Shown: in pieces, positions 10,701 through 22,371 of the stretch | How the letters are laid out: each line of letters opens with the position of its first letter | How positions within the stretch are numbered: position 1 is the first letter of the stretch | DNA from: Rapana venosa | Taxonomy: Eukaryota; Mollusca; Gastropoda; Neogastropoda; Muricidae | Direction: 5' to 3' | Length of the DNA stretch: 64,000 nt | Assembly (NCBI GenBank): GCA_028751875.1 | Contig: CM054157.1 | Location: 51,208,508-51,272,507 of the forward strand | Translations under genes and position numbers: made by a program | The notes under the pieces: model-generated | The model's database searches: none | The model's input: only the letters and a program-made list of their open reading frames with translations | Told to the model about the DNA's origin: nothing

Positions 10701-11335
10701 AGGAACAGGATGAACACAGGTGCACCACATCGTGAGATAGAAGGCAATAGTCAAGGCGACGGGCAATAAAAGGACTGTACCTGTTCCAGGTGAAGTCTCT
10801 TTCATCAGGGTGGAAAAGTCTCCACACATCTGTGCACGAGAGCTCCTGCAGTACAGACTGGAAAGCTCTGACTTCAGACCTGTTATGTGGATTTCCAGAT
10901 ATAACATCAAGGTTATTATCCAAAGCACAATTAAAATCACCGCTTAAAATCAGGTTTTCTTCGTTCAGGTCCTCAAGTTTCCAGTACAGTGCGCGGAAAA
11001 AGGTTTTTTTTCCTACTTTGTCATTAGGGCTGTAGATGTTAACTACGTTTAAAGGATATCCTTTGTATTTTATCTCGACTACTAACATACGTTCTTCAGC
11101 TTTTACTTGTTCAACCTCATCCCTAAAGTGTCTAGAAATCAAAATAACTTGGCCTTTACTGTATGATGTTCCCTCTTGACTAAATATTCTACCTCCCCAC
11201 TCTTTCTCTCAAGTTGGTTTATCTTTCTTTGAAATAGATCTCTTGCAAACACACGATATCAAAGTTTCGTAATTTGAAGTACCTGAACAAAGTTTTGCGC
11301 TTCCATTTTTTTTTTAAACCCCTACAGTTCAGGGA
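7736..11335 (-). pseudogene. Tx1/L1-like LINE ORF2 (endonuclease, reverse transcriptase, zinc finger), broken
   Basis: The endonuclease starts near 11335 with SLNCRGLKKK and FDIVCLQEIYF (Asn and catalytic Glu). It continues with NIYSPND, ILSGDFNCALDN and RRLDYCLLS (11142-10699), then in another frame NSDHKAVTIDL and GPGYWKFNNSLL (10720-10600). Between 10400 and 9650 the linker and RT palm are still readable across several frames (RIKWIEDGEKN, SEDQAGYIKGR). RT motifs at 9646-9032 include ALDYSKAFDSIS and GIRQGCAFSPLAF. The catalytic YADD box is gone: the sequence reads ILQLAEFLKN where ILQ-YADDTTL-FLKN is expected, a loss of about four codons near 9262. The C-terminus (8236-7736) has LKILHNLYPTNILLHK and a CDYC...H...C zinc finger. 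Many frameshifts and the lost catalytic site show it is inactive. Confidence 0.88.
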
Positions 11336-11823
11336 ACATATTCTATCTATCCATCTTTACAGGTAATGTGTCTAATGTTCATCACAAATATCCAATCAAA
11401 TATTACAAACACCCAGGCACCTGAATACAAACTCCAGGCAGTTGATTTGAAAAAAGAAAAAGAAGAAGGAGAAGAAGAAAAAGAGGAGGATGAAAAAGGG
11501 AGACTAGAATCAGCACAAGGCTGTCAAAAGAAGAGGATTGATGAATGGGGGGGAAGAGGCTGGAGGAAGAGTAAAGGTTTCACCATATCAGTCATCACTG
11601 TTCATTCTCTGAGACATAGTCTGACATCCATCCTCTCCCCTCCCAGATCTCTGGAGTCACTCGTGGCAGTTTCCCTGCGCCAGCTGGTGGACTCTCCTGC
11701 TCCCCAGAACGACGTCCTTTTAGGGGGCCCCTGAGCGGCGACGTTGATGGTCGTCACGGAGGGGAAAACTGGAGTGCAGGGTGGTTTGTTTTCTTGGAAG
11801 CCACCCTTCCCTTGCAGTACAGC

Positions 11824-12717
11824 CTAACCCCTGTCTGATCCTGCAGAAGCGTTGGTCACTGGCTTCCTTCCTTTTCCTTTGCCCGCTTGAACTCTCTCCC
11901 CGCCCCCTGTCCTCGTTCCTGCAGGAGTACCAGAGGACGTCTGTTCTCCTTGTGGTCTCTGCTCCCTAGCGTGGCTGGCCGACACCTCTCCAGGATTCCG
12001 CACCTGCAGTTCCAGACTGGCTGGCTGGCTGTCAACAATGGCGTCAGACATGGCTTCACAGCAGGCATCTCCTCTTTAATGCCCTGGCTGTTTACACGCC
12101 TGACAGACCACCTGGTTGACACATACTGACACATGATGGTTGGGCTGTAGACATTTGGAACATATCACCGATCTGCGAACATCTTTTTGCTCTTTATGAT
12201 AAATGGTGGCAGTGAAGGGCCAAAATTTAGAGTCTTTTCAAGAGGACTGTGGGAACTGTAATAAAAACAAATCTTCTTCCCGTTTCAAATCTGGGCAGTT
12301 TATTGTCAGCATTTCTATACGCTCCCCTTTTTACGTCTGATCGTAACTCGCACCCCACTTTTGCGAGGGGAAAGTTCGATTTCACTGTTTTGGGGACAGA
12401 CATAAAGGGGTGTCAGCCACCCAAACTTTGGAAACCGGTTTTTCCTCCCCCGATCCCTCACGTAAAATGAAAAAGGGGTTTGTGTCATGAATTGCAGAAA
12501 AGTATTACGTACATCATACCTTTTATCAGTAATCATTTCTTGCCTGCTTGGATGTTGGGTAAATTTGCCACAGGCTTCGGATGTTCTGTGCACCGACCAC
12601 AGTGCCATTGCCGGCTGTCCGCTCCGCAGCCAAACACAGCTCCAGACCCGTTACGCGGTTATCTTGGGAATTCGGAACGTCTCGAACTTTCAGAAAAATC
12701 GGCGGAACAGACGACAT
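11824..12717 (-). pseudogene. Tx1-like LINE ORF1 with CCHC zinc knuckles, broken
   Basis: The likely start is the ATG at 12717 (MSSVPPIFLKVRDV). The N-terminal block contains AERTAGNGTVVGAQNIRSLW and IYPTSKQARND (12630-12526), typical of Tx1-group ORF1. After a frame change comes RYDVRNTFLQF (12520-12460). Zinc knuckles lie at about 12165-12085: CSKCLQPNHHVSVC, then CQACKQPGH, a stop, and RGDAC, so the second knuckle is interrupted by a nonsense codon. The same frame then continues as a Gly/Arg/Lys-rich tail to 11824 (GERVQAGKGKGRKP). ORF1 of this type packages element RNA. At least two frameshifts and one stop disable it. Confidence 0.75.
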
Positions 12718-12942
12718 AAATCGATTGATAAAGAAAAGAAAGAAATAGAAAACTGCGCACAAGGCGAAATTCAAAGCAGAAATGAGGAAAGTCGCGGAGT
12801 AGCCAGCAAAAGAAAAGTGGCCAGAAAAATACCTAAGTTTAAAAAATGTCAGTCGATTCAACGTATGAACTGAAATCAAGCTTCAGTGATGAGAGCGCGA
12901 CAGAACCGTGACCGCACGCCACGACAGTCACTCACCGAATCC

Positions 12943-15900
12943 CTAACCTCTATAGTTTCCTCTGTCTACCCCCTATAGTTTCCTCTTATCTACCCACAAT
13001 AGTTTCCTCTGTCTACCCTCTTTAGTTTCCTCTGTCTACCCCGAACAGTTTCCTTTGTCTACCCCCCTACAGTTTCCTCTGTATACCCCCTACAGTTTCC
13101 TCCGCCTACCTTCCAAAGTTTCCTCTGTATACCCCCGTATGGTTTCTTCCGTCTACCCTCAACAGTTTCCTCTATCTACCTCCTCCCCCTCCCCTATATT
13201 TTCCTCTGTCTACCCTCTGTAGTTTCCTCTGTCCTCCACCCCTATAGTTTCCTATGTCTACCACCAACAAGTTTCTCTGTCCACCCCTTATACTTTATTC
13301 TGTCTACATCCCCTATAGTTTCCTCTGTCTACCCTCTATACTTTTTTATGTCTATCCCAACAGTTTCCTCTGTCTACTCCCCCCCCCCACCCCCATATAG
13401 TTTCCCCTGTCTACCACCAACAGTTTCCTCTGTCTTACCCATATAGTTTCCTCTGTCCACCCTAACAGTTTCCTCTATCTACCCCCAACAGTTTCCTCTG
13501 TACCCCCTATAGTTTCCTCCGTCTACCCCCAACAGTTTCCCCCTGTTTACCCCCCATAGTTTCCTCTTCTATCCCCACCCCTATAAGTTCCTCTGTCTAC
13601 CCCCAACAGTTTCTCTGTCGACCCCCCATAGCTTCCTCTGTCTACTCACCTATAATTTTCTCTGTCTACCCTCTACAGTTTCCTCTGTCTACACTCCCAA
13701 TAGTTTCCTCTGTCTACCCCCAACAGTTTCCTTTGTCTACCCCACTTCCTATAGTTTCCTCTGTCTACCCCCAACAGTTCCCTTTGTCTACCCCACTTCC
13801 CAAGTTCCTCGTCTACCCCCAACAGTTTCCTTGTCTACCCACTTCCTTAGTTTCCTCTGTCTACCCCCTATAGTTTCCCCTGTCTACCCCAACAGTTTCC
13901 TCTGTCTACCCCCTATAGTTTCCTCTGTCTACCCCCAACAGTTTCCACAGGCTACCCCAACAGTTCCCTCTGTCTAACCCTAACCGTTTATTTTTGTCTA
14001 CCCCTATAGTTTCCCCTGTCTACCTCTAACAGTTTCTTTTTGTGTACTCCCAACAGTTTCCTCTGTCTCCCCCCAACAGTTTCCTCGCTACCCAACATTT
14101 TCCTGTCTACCCCCCAAATTTTTTTACCCCTCACTCGTCTTATGTTTCCTTGCTCCCCCCAACAGTTTCCTCTTTACCCCAAGTTTCCTTCTGTCTACCC
14201 ATATTTTCTGTCACCCAAATTTCCCTTTACCCCACCATTTTTCCTCTGTCTACCCCAACATTTCCTCGTCTCCCCAAACGGGTTTTCCTTCTCCCCCCCA
14301 AATTTTTCCTCTTTTCCCTCAAGGTTTCCTGTCCCCCCATATTTTTCCTTTTCTACCCAAAAACATTTTCCCTCTTTACCCCAAAATTTTTTCTTCTTCT
14401 ACCCCTAAGTTTTTTTTCTGTCTACCCCAAATTTTCCTGTGTACCCCCTAATTTTCCCTTCCCCCCCAACATTTCCCTTGTTACCCCAAATTTTTCCCTG
14501 TCTACCCAAACATTTTTCCTTTGTCCCCCCCCAAAATTTTCTCTTCCCCCCCAATTTTCCTCTTCACCCAAATTTTTCATCTGTCTACCCCAAAGTTTCC
14601 CTCTTCTACCCCAAACCGTTCCCTATCTCCCCCCAAAGTTCCTTCACCCCTTTATTTCCTTGTCTACCCCCCCTATGTTTCCTTGCTACCCAAATTTCTT
14701 TGGTTACCCCAAGGGTTTCCTTTTCTACCCAAACATTTTTTCCTTTGCCCCCCCAAAATTTCCCCCTTCCAAAAATTTTTCCTCTTCTACTCTAATTTCT
14801 CTGTCTACTCCACTTTCCCTTTCTCCCCCCAAAATTTTTTTTGGGCACCCTATTTTTTCCTTCCAAACCCAAAAAATTTCCCCCTCCCACCCCTTTTTTT
14901 TTCCTTGTTTTCTCCCAGTTTCCTCTGTCTACCCCCCCCCATTTTCCTTTCCCCAACCCCCCCAATTTCCTCTTCCCCCCCCAAACTTTCCCTGCTACCC
15001 CCAAGGTTCCCCCTTTTCCCCGAAAACCCCCTTTATTGTTTCCTCTGTCTCTCCAACCTTTTTTTCTACCCCTAATTACATCCCCCTCTTCTACCCCAAA
15101 TTTTTTTTTTTTTGTCACCCCCAAATATTTTTTTTTTACCCCCAGTTTCCTCTGCCTCCCCCCATACTTTCCTTTTCTACCCCCACAGTTTTCTGTCTAC
15201 CCCAAAAATTTTTCCCTTTTGTCAACCCCAAGTTTCCTCTTCTACCCCCTATTTTTCCTCTGTCTACCCCTATATTTTTTTTCGTTTTTCTACCCCCTTT
15301 GTTTCCTTGTTACACTTTTATAGTTCCTCCCCCCACCCTCATCCATTCTCACCCAACCCCCCCTTTTTTTTTCTCTGTCTCCCCCCATAAATTCCCAACC
15401 CCTATAATTCCTCTGTTACCCCAACAGTTTAAAAGTCACCCCAATTTTCTGTTTCCCCCCTTTTTGGTTTCTCTTCTACCCCCTTATTTCCCTTTTACCC
15501 CAAGGTTTCTGTCAACCCCCTTATTTTTCCTAACCCCCAACATTTTCCCTGTCTACCCCCAAATTTTCCCCTGTCTACCCCCCCATTTTCCCTTCCCCCC
15601 TTAATTCCCCTCTGTCCCCCCTCTAAGTTTCCCTGCTAACCCCCTATTTTTCCTCTGTCTACCCCAAAATTTTCCTTTCTACCCCCTAATTTCCTTTTTC
15701 TATCCCTTTTTTTTTCTCTGTTACCCCTTATGTCCCGCCCCAACCCCCTATATTTTTTCCTCTGTTACCCCAAAAAGTTTCGGGCACCCCCATTTCCTCC
15801 GTCTACCCAAAAATTTTCCTCTGCACCCTTTAATTTTCCCTGCAAACCCCCTAAGTTCTCTTCTACCCCTTATTTCCCTTTGCCAAAACCCCCAACAGTT

Positions 15901-18129
15901 TTTCTGTCCCCTCCAAATTTCCCCCTGTCTACCCAAAATTTTTCCTCCTACCCTTATATTTTTTCTCGTCTACCCCCCATAGTTCCTCTGCAAACCCCCA
16001 AAAATTTTCCTCTTCTACCCCCTTTTTTCCTTTTTCCTACCCTTAAAGGTTCCTCACAAACCCCACAGTTCCTCTTTACCCCATTTTTCCTTGTCTCCCC
16101 CTAATTTTCCTTTTTACCCCCTTATATTTCCTCTGCCCCCATTTTCCCTTTACCCCATATTTTTCCTCTGTCTACCCCCATTTCCCCTCTGCCCACCCCA
16201 AAATTTCCTCTTCTACCCTTTTTCCCTTTGTCTTCCAAAAAAATTTCCTCTGTTACCCTATATTTCCCCTTTTCCCCTCCTCCTATTTTCCTCTTCTACC
16301 CCAAAAGTTTCCTTGTCTCCCCCCAAAGTTTCCTTGTCTACCCTAAAAAAAACCTTTTCTACCCCCAAAATTTTTTTTGTCTACCCAAATTTTTCTTTTT
16401 TTCCCCCCCCATTTTTCCTCTGTGTACCCCCAACATTTTTCTTGTCACCCAAACAGTTTCCTTTTTACCCCCTTTTTTTTTCCTTGTTAAAAATTTTTTT
16501 TAAACCCCAATATTTTTTTTCCCCAAATTTTCCCTTTAAAAAAATTTTTCTATTTTTTTTTTTTTTTAAAAAATTTTTGCCCCCCCCTTATATTCCCCTT
16601 TATTAAATTTTTTTATTAAAAAAATTTTTTAAAAAATTTTATTTAAAAAATTTTTTCTGCTATTATAATTTTAAATATATTTTCTTCCCCCCCAAAAACC
16701 GTTTAAACCCCAAAATATTTTTTTTTGGATTAAATTTTTTTTAAAAAATTTTTTTTTAAAATATATTTCCTTTCTAAAAACCCCTATAGTTTCCTCTGTC
16801 CCCCCTTTTCATTTCCATGTCTACCCTCTAATTTCCCCGCTACCCCTTATAGTTTCTTCTTCTACCCTCCAATTTCCTCTGTCTAACCTCTAAAGTTTTC
16901 TCTGTCTACCAAAAACAGTTTCTCCGTCTACCCCCCAGGTTTCCCCAGCAATCCCCAGTTTTCCTCTTCTACCCCCCAAAAATTTCCTGTCACTTCAAAT
17001 GCTTTTCTTGCCCACCCTAAGTTTACTCTGTCACACCCCCTATAGTTTCCTCTACCCCCAACATTTTCCTCTGTCTACCCTCTATATTTTCTCTGTCTAC
17101 CCCCCATTTCCTCTATCTACCATCTATGTTTCCTCTATTTACGCCCAACAATTTCCTCTGTTTTCCCCCATAAGTTCTCCGTCTACCCTCAATTTCCTCT
17201 GTCCCCCCCCTTAAGTATGCCTGTCCCCCCTAAAAGTTCCCCCTTTTTTCCCCCAAAACTGTTTTCAAATATTTACCCCTATAGTTTCCTCTGTCTAACC
17301 CCCTATAGTTTCCTCTGTCACCCCCAACAGTTTCACTGTCTACCCCTAATATTTTTCCTCGTCTCCCCCAACATTTTCCTCTGTCAAACCCCTAATAATT
17401 TTCCCTGTCTCCCCCCCAAAATTTTCCCTTTGTCTACCCGTATTTTTCCCCCTCTGTCTTCCCTCTGTAGTTTCTTCTTCTACCCCCCTATCGTTTCCTC
17501 TGTCTACCCTCAACAAGTTTCTCTGTCCACCCCTTATTATTTCCTCTGTCTACCCTCTATAGTTTCCTCTGTCTACACCCTCTATAGTTTCCTCTGTCTC
17601 CCCTCTATATTTTTCCTCTGTCTACACCCACATTTTCCTCTGTCTCCCCCTTATATTTCCTCTGCTACCCCGAAAATTTCCTCGTCTACCCCTTTAGTTG
17701 CCTCTTCTAAAACCCCCTATTTTTTCTCTTCCCCCCCAACTTTTTCCTCGTTCCCCCTAACTTTTTTATCCTTCCTACCCTCCAAATTTTCCTCTTCCCC
17801 CCTCTATTTTTCATCTTCTAAACCCCCATTTTTTCCTCTGTCTACCCGAAACTTTCCTCTGTCTACCCGAAACATTTTTCCCTGTCTCCCCTTTTTATTT
17901 CCTCCCCTCCCCCCAAACAATTTTCTTCTCTACCCTTTATATTTCCTCCATCTACCCTCTGAGTTTCCTCTGTAAACCCCCCTAAAATTTTCCCTCTGCA
18001 CCCCCAATTTTTTCCCTGCTACACCCCCATAGTTCCCTGTCTACACCCCCTAAGTTTCCCTGTCTACCCCCCCCCCCCAATTTTCCTCGTTCCTTCAATA
18101 GTTTTCTCTGTCTACCCCCTATAGTTTCC
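12943..18129 (+). repeat. 23-bp minisatellite, segment 3 (clean to about 14.0 kb, then noisy)
   Basis: The array resumes at the right copy of the target duplication (12943-12957). Units are clean to about 14000. After that, most contain homopolymer changes (TTTTT, CCCCC, AAAA) and missing bases, although the period is still visible. Positions 16490-16780 are almost only A/T homopolymers. The 520-codon open frame at 14042-15604 is a product of stop-poor pyrimidine repeats and is not a gene. Confidence 0.9.
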
Positions 18130-18537
18130 CTTTTGGCCGCCGCTTTTTATTTCGGGCCCATCGACCGGAAGAGCTCCCTCTCTCTTCCCCAGAAACCTAT
18201 TATGACAAAAAAAAAAATCCACCCCAAGACTATTTTTTCAAACCTAAGATTTCCCCCCTCCTGTTTCATATCAGAGCTATCCCACCTTCACAAACCCAGT
18301 CCTATCACCCGCAAAGTTAAAAACCGTGTGAGTGTGTGTGTGGGGGTTTTTTTAAAAAATTTGACTATTGAAATTTTTTTTAATAAATTTGCTGCAGCGC
18401 ATCATTTTGTAAATATCTGTTTAAACTATTGTTTTTTATCATTGATTTCAGACTGTGTAAGATAGGTTGAATAATGCGCTTTTATGCTTTGCAAGATAAG
18501 CGCATTAAGTTTAAATTATTATTATTATTAATTATTC
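18130..18537 (+). mobile_element. CR1/L2-like LINE 3' end, second copy in the array
   Basis: The copy begins at GGCCGCCGC, which matches the (V/I)[10 protein letters not shown] region of the ORF2 C-terminus, and reads onward in decayed form. The 3' UTR follows, with a TGTGTG stretch, GCGCTTTTATGCTTTGCAAG and an (ATT)n tail near 18517-18533. The 23-bp array resumes at 18538. It is more severely 5'-truncated than the copy at 3285. Confidence 0.72.
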
Positions 18538-20139
18538 GTACCCCAACAGTTTTCCTCGCTATCCTATATTTTTCCTCTATCTACCCCCAAAAGTTTTTTT
18601 CTATCTACCCATATTACCTCTGTTTATGTTTCCCCCTTTTAACCCAAAGTTTCCCAAAAGTTAAATTTTTAAACCCCCCCCCCCCCAAAAATTTTTGTTT
18701 ATGCCCCCCCCCCTATTTTTTTTTACACCCCAAAAATTTCCCTTTCAACCCCCATTTTTCCCTTCTACCCCCACATTTCCCTGTCCACCCCCCCCCCCCC
18801 CCCCTTTTTTTTCCTCTGTTACCTAAAACCCCCCCCCCTAAAAGTTTTTCCCTGTCTACCCCAAAGTTTCTCTTCTACCCCCTATTTTTCTCTTTCTACC
18901 CCCAAAATTTTTTTCTCTCTACCCCAAATTTCCCTGTCACCCTTTTTTTTTCCTGTCTACCCCCCCCCCCAATTTCCTTTCCCCCCAAAAAGTTTTCCCC
19001 CCCCTTATTTTCCCTACCCCATAGTTTCTCTGTCTACACCCCTATAGTTTCCTGTTAAACCCAACATTTTCCCCTTTTAAAACCCCAAAAATTTTCCCTG
19101 TTTACCCCCTAAAATTTCCCCTGCTCCCCCGGCCCCCCCCCTAAAGTTCCTATGTCCACCCCCCAAGTTTCCTCTGTCCACCCCTATATTTTTCCTCTTC
19201 CCTCCCCAAAAGTTTCCTTGCCCCCCCCCTTTTATTTCCTCTATCAAACCCCCAATTTTTCTCTGTCTACCCCAAAACATTTTTCGTCTACCCTTTATAT
19301 TTTTTTCCCTGTCTACCCCCTATTTTTTCCCCTTTTCCACCCCAAAAATTTTTTTCCCCCACCCCTTTTATAGTTTCCTCTTCACCCCCAAAATTTCCCT
19401 CTGTCTACCCCGCCCCCCCCTATAGTTTCTTGCAACCCCCCAAGTTTTTCTGTCACCCCCAAATTTTTTCTTTTCCCCCCTTTAGTTTCCTCTGTCACCC
19501 CTTATTTTCCTTTAAAACCCCCCCCATAAAGTTTCCATGCACCCCCAACAATTTCTCTGTTTATTCCCCCTAAGTTTCCTCTTCTCCCCCCTAAGTTTCC
19601 TTTGTCAAAACTTTCCTTCTAAACTTTCCTTTTTTACCCCCTAAAGTTTTTCCCCCCTTTTTTTCCCCTTTGTTACTTTTTGTCCCAGTCCCCCCCTATA
19701 TTTTCCTCCCTCTTTTTCCTTTTCTATAAAGTTTCCTCTTCCACCCACTATTTTTTCCCTACACCCCCAGCATTTTTCTCTGTCAAACTCCAAACGTTTA
19801 AACGTCTACCCTTATATTTTTTGTCTCCCCCCTATGTTTTTCTGTCCATCCCCAAAAATTTCTTTGTCCCCCCCATAGTTTCCTCTACTCATCCCTAATG
19901 TTTCCTCTGTCTACTCTCAACAGTTCCTCTGTCACCCAAACAATTTCCTTTTTCACCCCAACATTTTTTTCCCCCACCCTCCATTATTTTTCCTCGACTA
20001 CTCCCCCTATATTTACTCAGTCTCCCCCCAACATTTCCTTTTCTACCCCCAAAGTATCCTCTTGTCTAACCCCCTAAGTTTATTCTATTTTTCCTGTCTA
20101 CCCCCTATAGATTCCTCTGTCTATCCCATATCTCTATCT
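18538..20139 (+). repeat. 23-bp minisatellite, segment 4 (noisy)
   Basis: Degenerate TTTCCTCTGTCTACCCC units with long C- and T-runs. Orientation is unchanged. No coding signal beyond the repeat cycle. Confidence 0.88.
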
Positions 20140-20600
20140 ACAACCTAGCTCGCCTAGTCCTCAGAAAGAAAAAATCTGAGCACATTGCTCCTCTCTTGCG
20201 ATCTCTCCACTGGTTGCCTGTGCCACAGAGAGTAAACTATGAGACCAGTACCCTCTGTTACAAATGCCTCCATAAAACAGCCCTACCTACCTCTGTGAAA
20301 ATTCCCTTTACATGTCTACTCCTTCTCGTTTCCCCCCCCTCTGCGCAGTACCCCGTGCTTAAAATACCTAGATTCAACCAGTCCACCGTTGGGGGCCTTT
20401 TTCGTTCCTGGTCCAAAAACGGAATACCTCCCTTTGCCCCAAGGGAAACACCGTTTATTTAAAAAACACTCTTTTCCTCTGTTTTTCTTGTGACCTTATA
20501 TTCAAACCGCATTACTAAGGCATCCCAAAAAAAAACCACTTTTTGGAAAGACTACCCTGACAAAAAACCCTGTGATTTTAAAAAATTTGGTAGGTTTTAA
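20140..20600 (+). mobile_element. CR1/L2-like LINE 3' end, third copy in the array
   Basis: The copy encodes [56 protein letters not shown] and PFAPRETPF before decaying. The sequence is close to the minus-strand copy at 36215-37140. It starts further upstream than the copies at 3285 and 18130. The tail is degenerate and lacks a clear (ATT)n. The array resumes near 20620. Confidence 0.8.
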
Positions 20601-20619
20601 ATTTTTTATTTTTTCAACA

Positions 20620-22350
20620 TTTTCCACTGTTCTACACCCCCTATAGTTTTCCTTCCGCTACCCCAACAGTTCCTCGTCTACCCCCTATAGTTTTTTCCCC
20701 TGTCAACCCCCTATATTTTTCCCTATCACATCCCTAACAGTTTCATCTGTCTTACCCACAGTTTCCTCTGTCTACCCCCCATAGTTTCCTCTGTCTACCC
20801 CTAAGTTCCCTGTCTACCCCTATAGTTTCCTCTTCTACCCCTATATTTTTTCCCCTTTTACCCCCCAATTTCCTCTGTCTATCCCCCAAAAAGTTTTTTC
20901 GTCCACCCCCTATAGTGTGCTTGTCTTCTCCCCCCATAGTTCCTCTGTCTACCCACAACACTTTTCCCATTCAACCCCTAAGTTTTTTCTGTCTACCCCC
21001 TTTGTTTTTTTCTGTCTATCCCCAACAGTTTCATCTGCTTCCCCCAACAGTTTTCCCCCTCTAAAACCCCAAAGTTTTTTTCTTCATAGTTTTCCCCTGT
21101 CTCCCATATAGTTTCCTCTGTCTAACCTCTTATTTTCCTTTCTACCCCTAAGATTCTTTTGGTCTACCCTCTATATTTCCTCTTCATCCTCCTATAGTTT
21201 TCCCTGCTACCCTCTATATTTTTTTCTGTCCCACCCTCTTTAGTTTCCCCTGTCACCCCCCAGTTTCCCTGCTACCTGTATTTTTTCCTCTGCTACCCTC
21301 TATGGTTTCTTCGTCTCCTTTCAAATAGCTTCCTCCCCCAAAATCTAACGTTTCCTCTATCTACCCCGATTAGTTTTCCCCTTCTAACCCCAACAGTTTT
21401 TTCTGTCTTCCCCACAGTTTCCTCTGTCTACCCACCCCCAATTTCCTCTGCTATCCCCCCAAAATTTTTTCCCCGTCTACCCCCCTAGTTTTCCCCTTTC
21501 TACCCCCCAAAAAAGTTTTTCTGCCACACCCTATAGTTTCCTCCTTTTTTTACCGCCTATGTTTCCTCGTCTATCCCCAACAGTTTTCCCCGCACATCCC
21601 CTATAGATTCCCTTTTTTTGTCTACCCCTAACAGTTTCATCTTTTACCCCCCCCCCCCAACCTTTTCCCAACCCCAAAACCCCTACCCACTATTGTTTTC
21701 CATTTTCCTTTTTTCCCCCCCCCTTACAACTTAAACAACTTTTTACGGGAACAAAATATTAACAACCCTTTTCCCAAAAAAATAGCGACAAAAAAACCAA
21801 TTAAAAAATTTCCCTAAACCCCCCCCCCTACCAATTTCCCAACCCATTATAGCCTCTAACCCAATAACCCACCTCTTTTACTTTTCTTTTGTCAACCTAT
21901 TTATATTTCCTCTGTCTTTCCCCTTTATATTTCCCTGTCTACCCTCTATATTTTTCTGTCCACCCCTTAATAGTTTTTTTTTGTCTACCCTACTAAACGT
22001 TTCCCTCGTCTAACCCCAATTTCCTCTTCTTCCCCCCTACAGTTTTTCCTCTGTTAACCCCTAAAGTTTTTTCCCTATCTTTCCCTATAGTTTCCTTTTT
22101 GTCACCCCCCCCCCCCCAAAAAAAAAAACCCCCTTTTCCTGTCACCCACTGTATTTCCTCTGCTACCCCCATAGTTTTTCCCGTTTTCCCCCTATATTTC
22201 CTCTGTTTACCCCCAAAAAAGTTTCTCGGGCCCCCCCCCATATTTTCCTCGTCTCCCCTCCCCATAGTTTCCTCTTCTACACTGCCTAATTTCCATTCTA
22301 CCCCAACAGTTTCTTTGTCTAAAACCCCCCATATTTCCTCTGTTATCCCC
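20620..22350 (+). repeat. 23-bp minisatellite, segment 5 (noisy)
   Basis: Degenerate units on the plus strand. Positions 21650-21850 are C/A-rich with little recognisable unit structure. The segment ends at the palindromic junction at 22337-22371. Confidence 0.85.
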
Positions 22351-22371
22351 AAATATAGGGGAGACAGAGGA
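22337..22371. repeat. Palindromic junction where the 23-bp array inverts
   Basis: CCTCTGTTATCCCC (22337-22350) and GGGGAGACAGAGG (22358-22370) are near-perfect reverse complements around an AAATATA loop. Units run forward to the left and reversed to the right. Confidence 0.8.

Larger units (their letters stand above)
6463..12942 (-). mobile_element. Near full-length Tx1/L1-like LINE inserted in the 23-bp array
   Basis: The element is about 6.48 kb on the minus strand and is bounded by a perfect 15-bp target duplication. In minus-strand order it has a 5' UTR of about 225 bp (12942-12718), an ORF1 with a zinc knuckle (from 12717), an ORF2 with an APE-type endonuclease (about 11335-10420), a reverse transcriptase (about 10400-9030), a C-terminal zinc-finger domain (8236-7736), and a long 3' UTR ending in a short A-run (T-run on plus at 6464-6470). 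The 3' UTR contains poly-G/T tracts (6515-6560, 6670-6692), an (ATC)n tract (7087-7119), CGCA repeats and a nested SINE. All ORFs carry frameshifts or stops, so the copy is dead. Gene order and the zinc-knuckle ORF1 fit the Tx1/L1 group. The clade is inferred from motifs and was not tested with a tree. Confidence 0.85.

Noticed and set aside
14042..15604. 520-codon open frame
   Set aside because: It lies in the pyrimidine-rich 23-bp array, has the same low-complexity F/P/S/L composition in all frames and no start or splice context.
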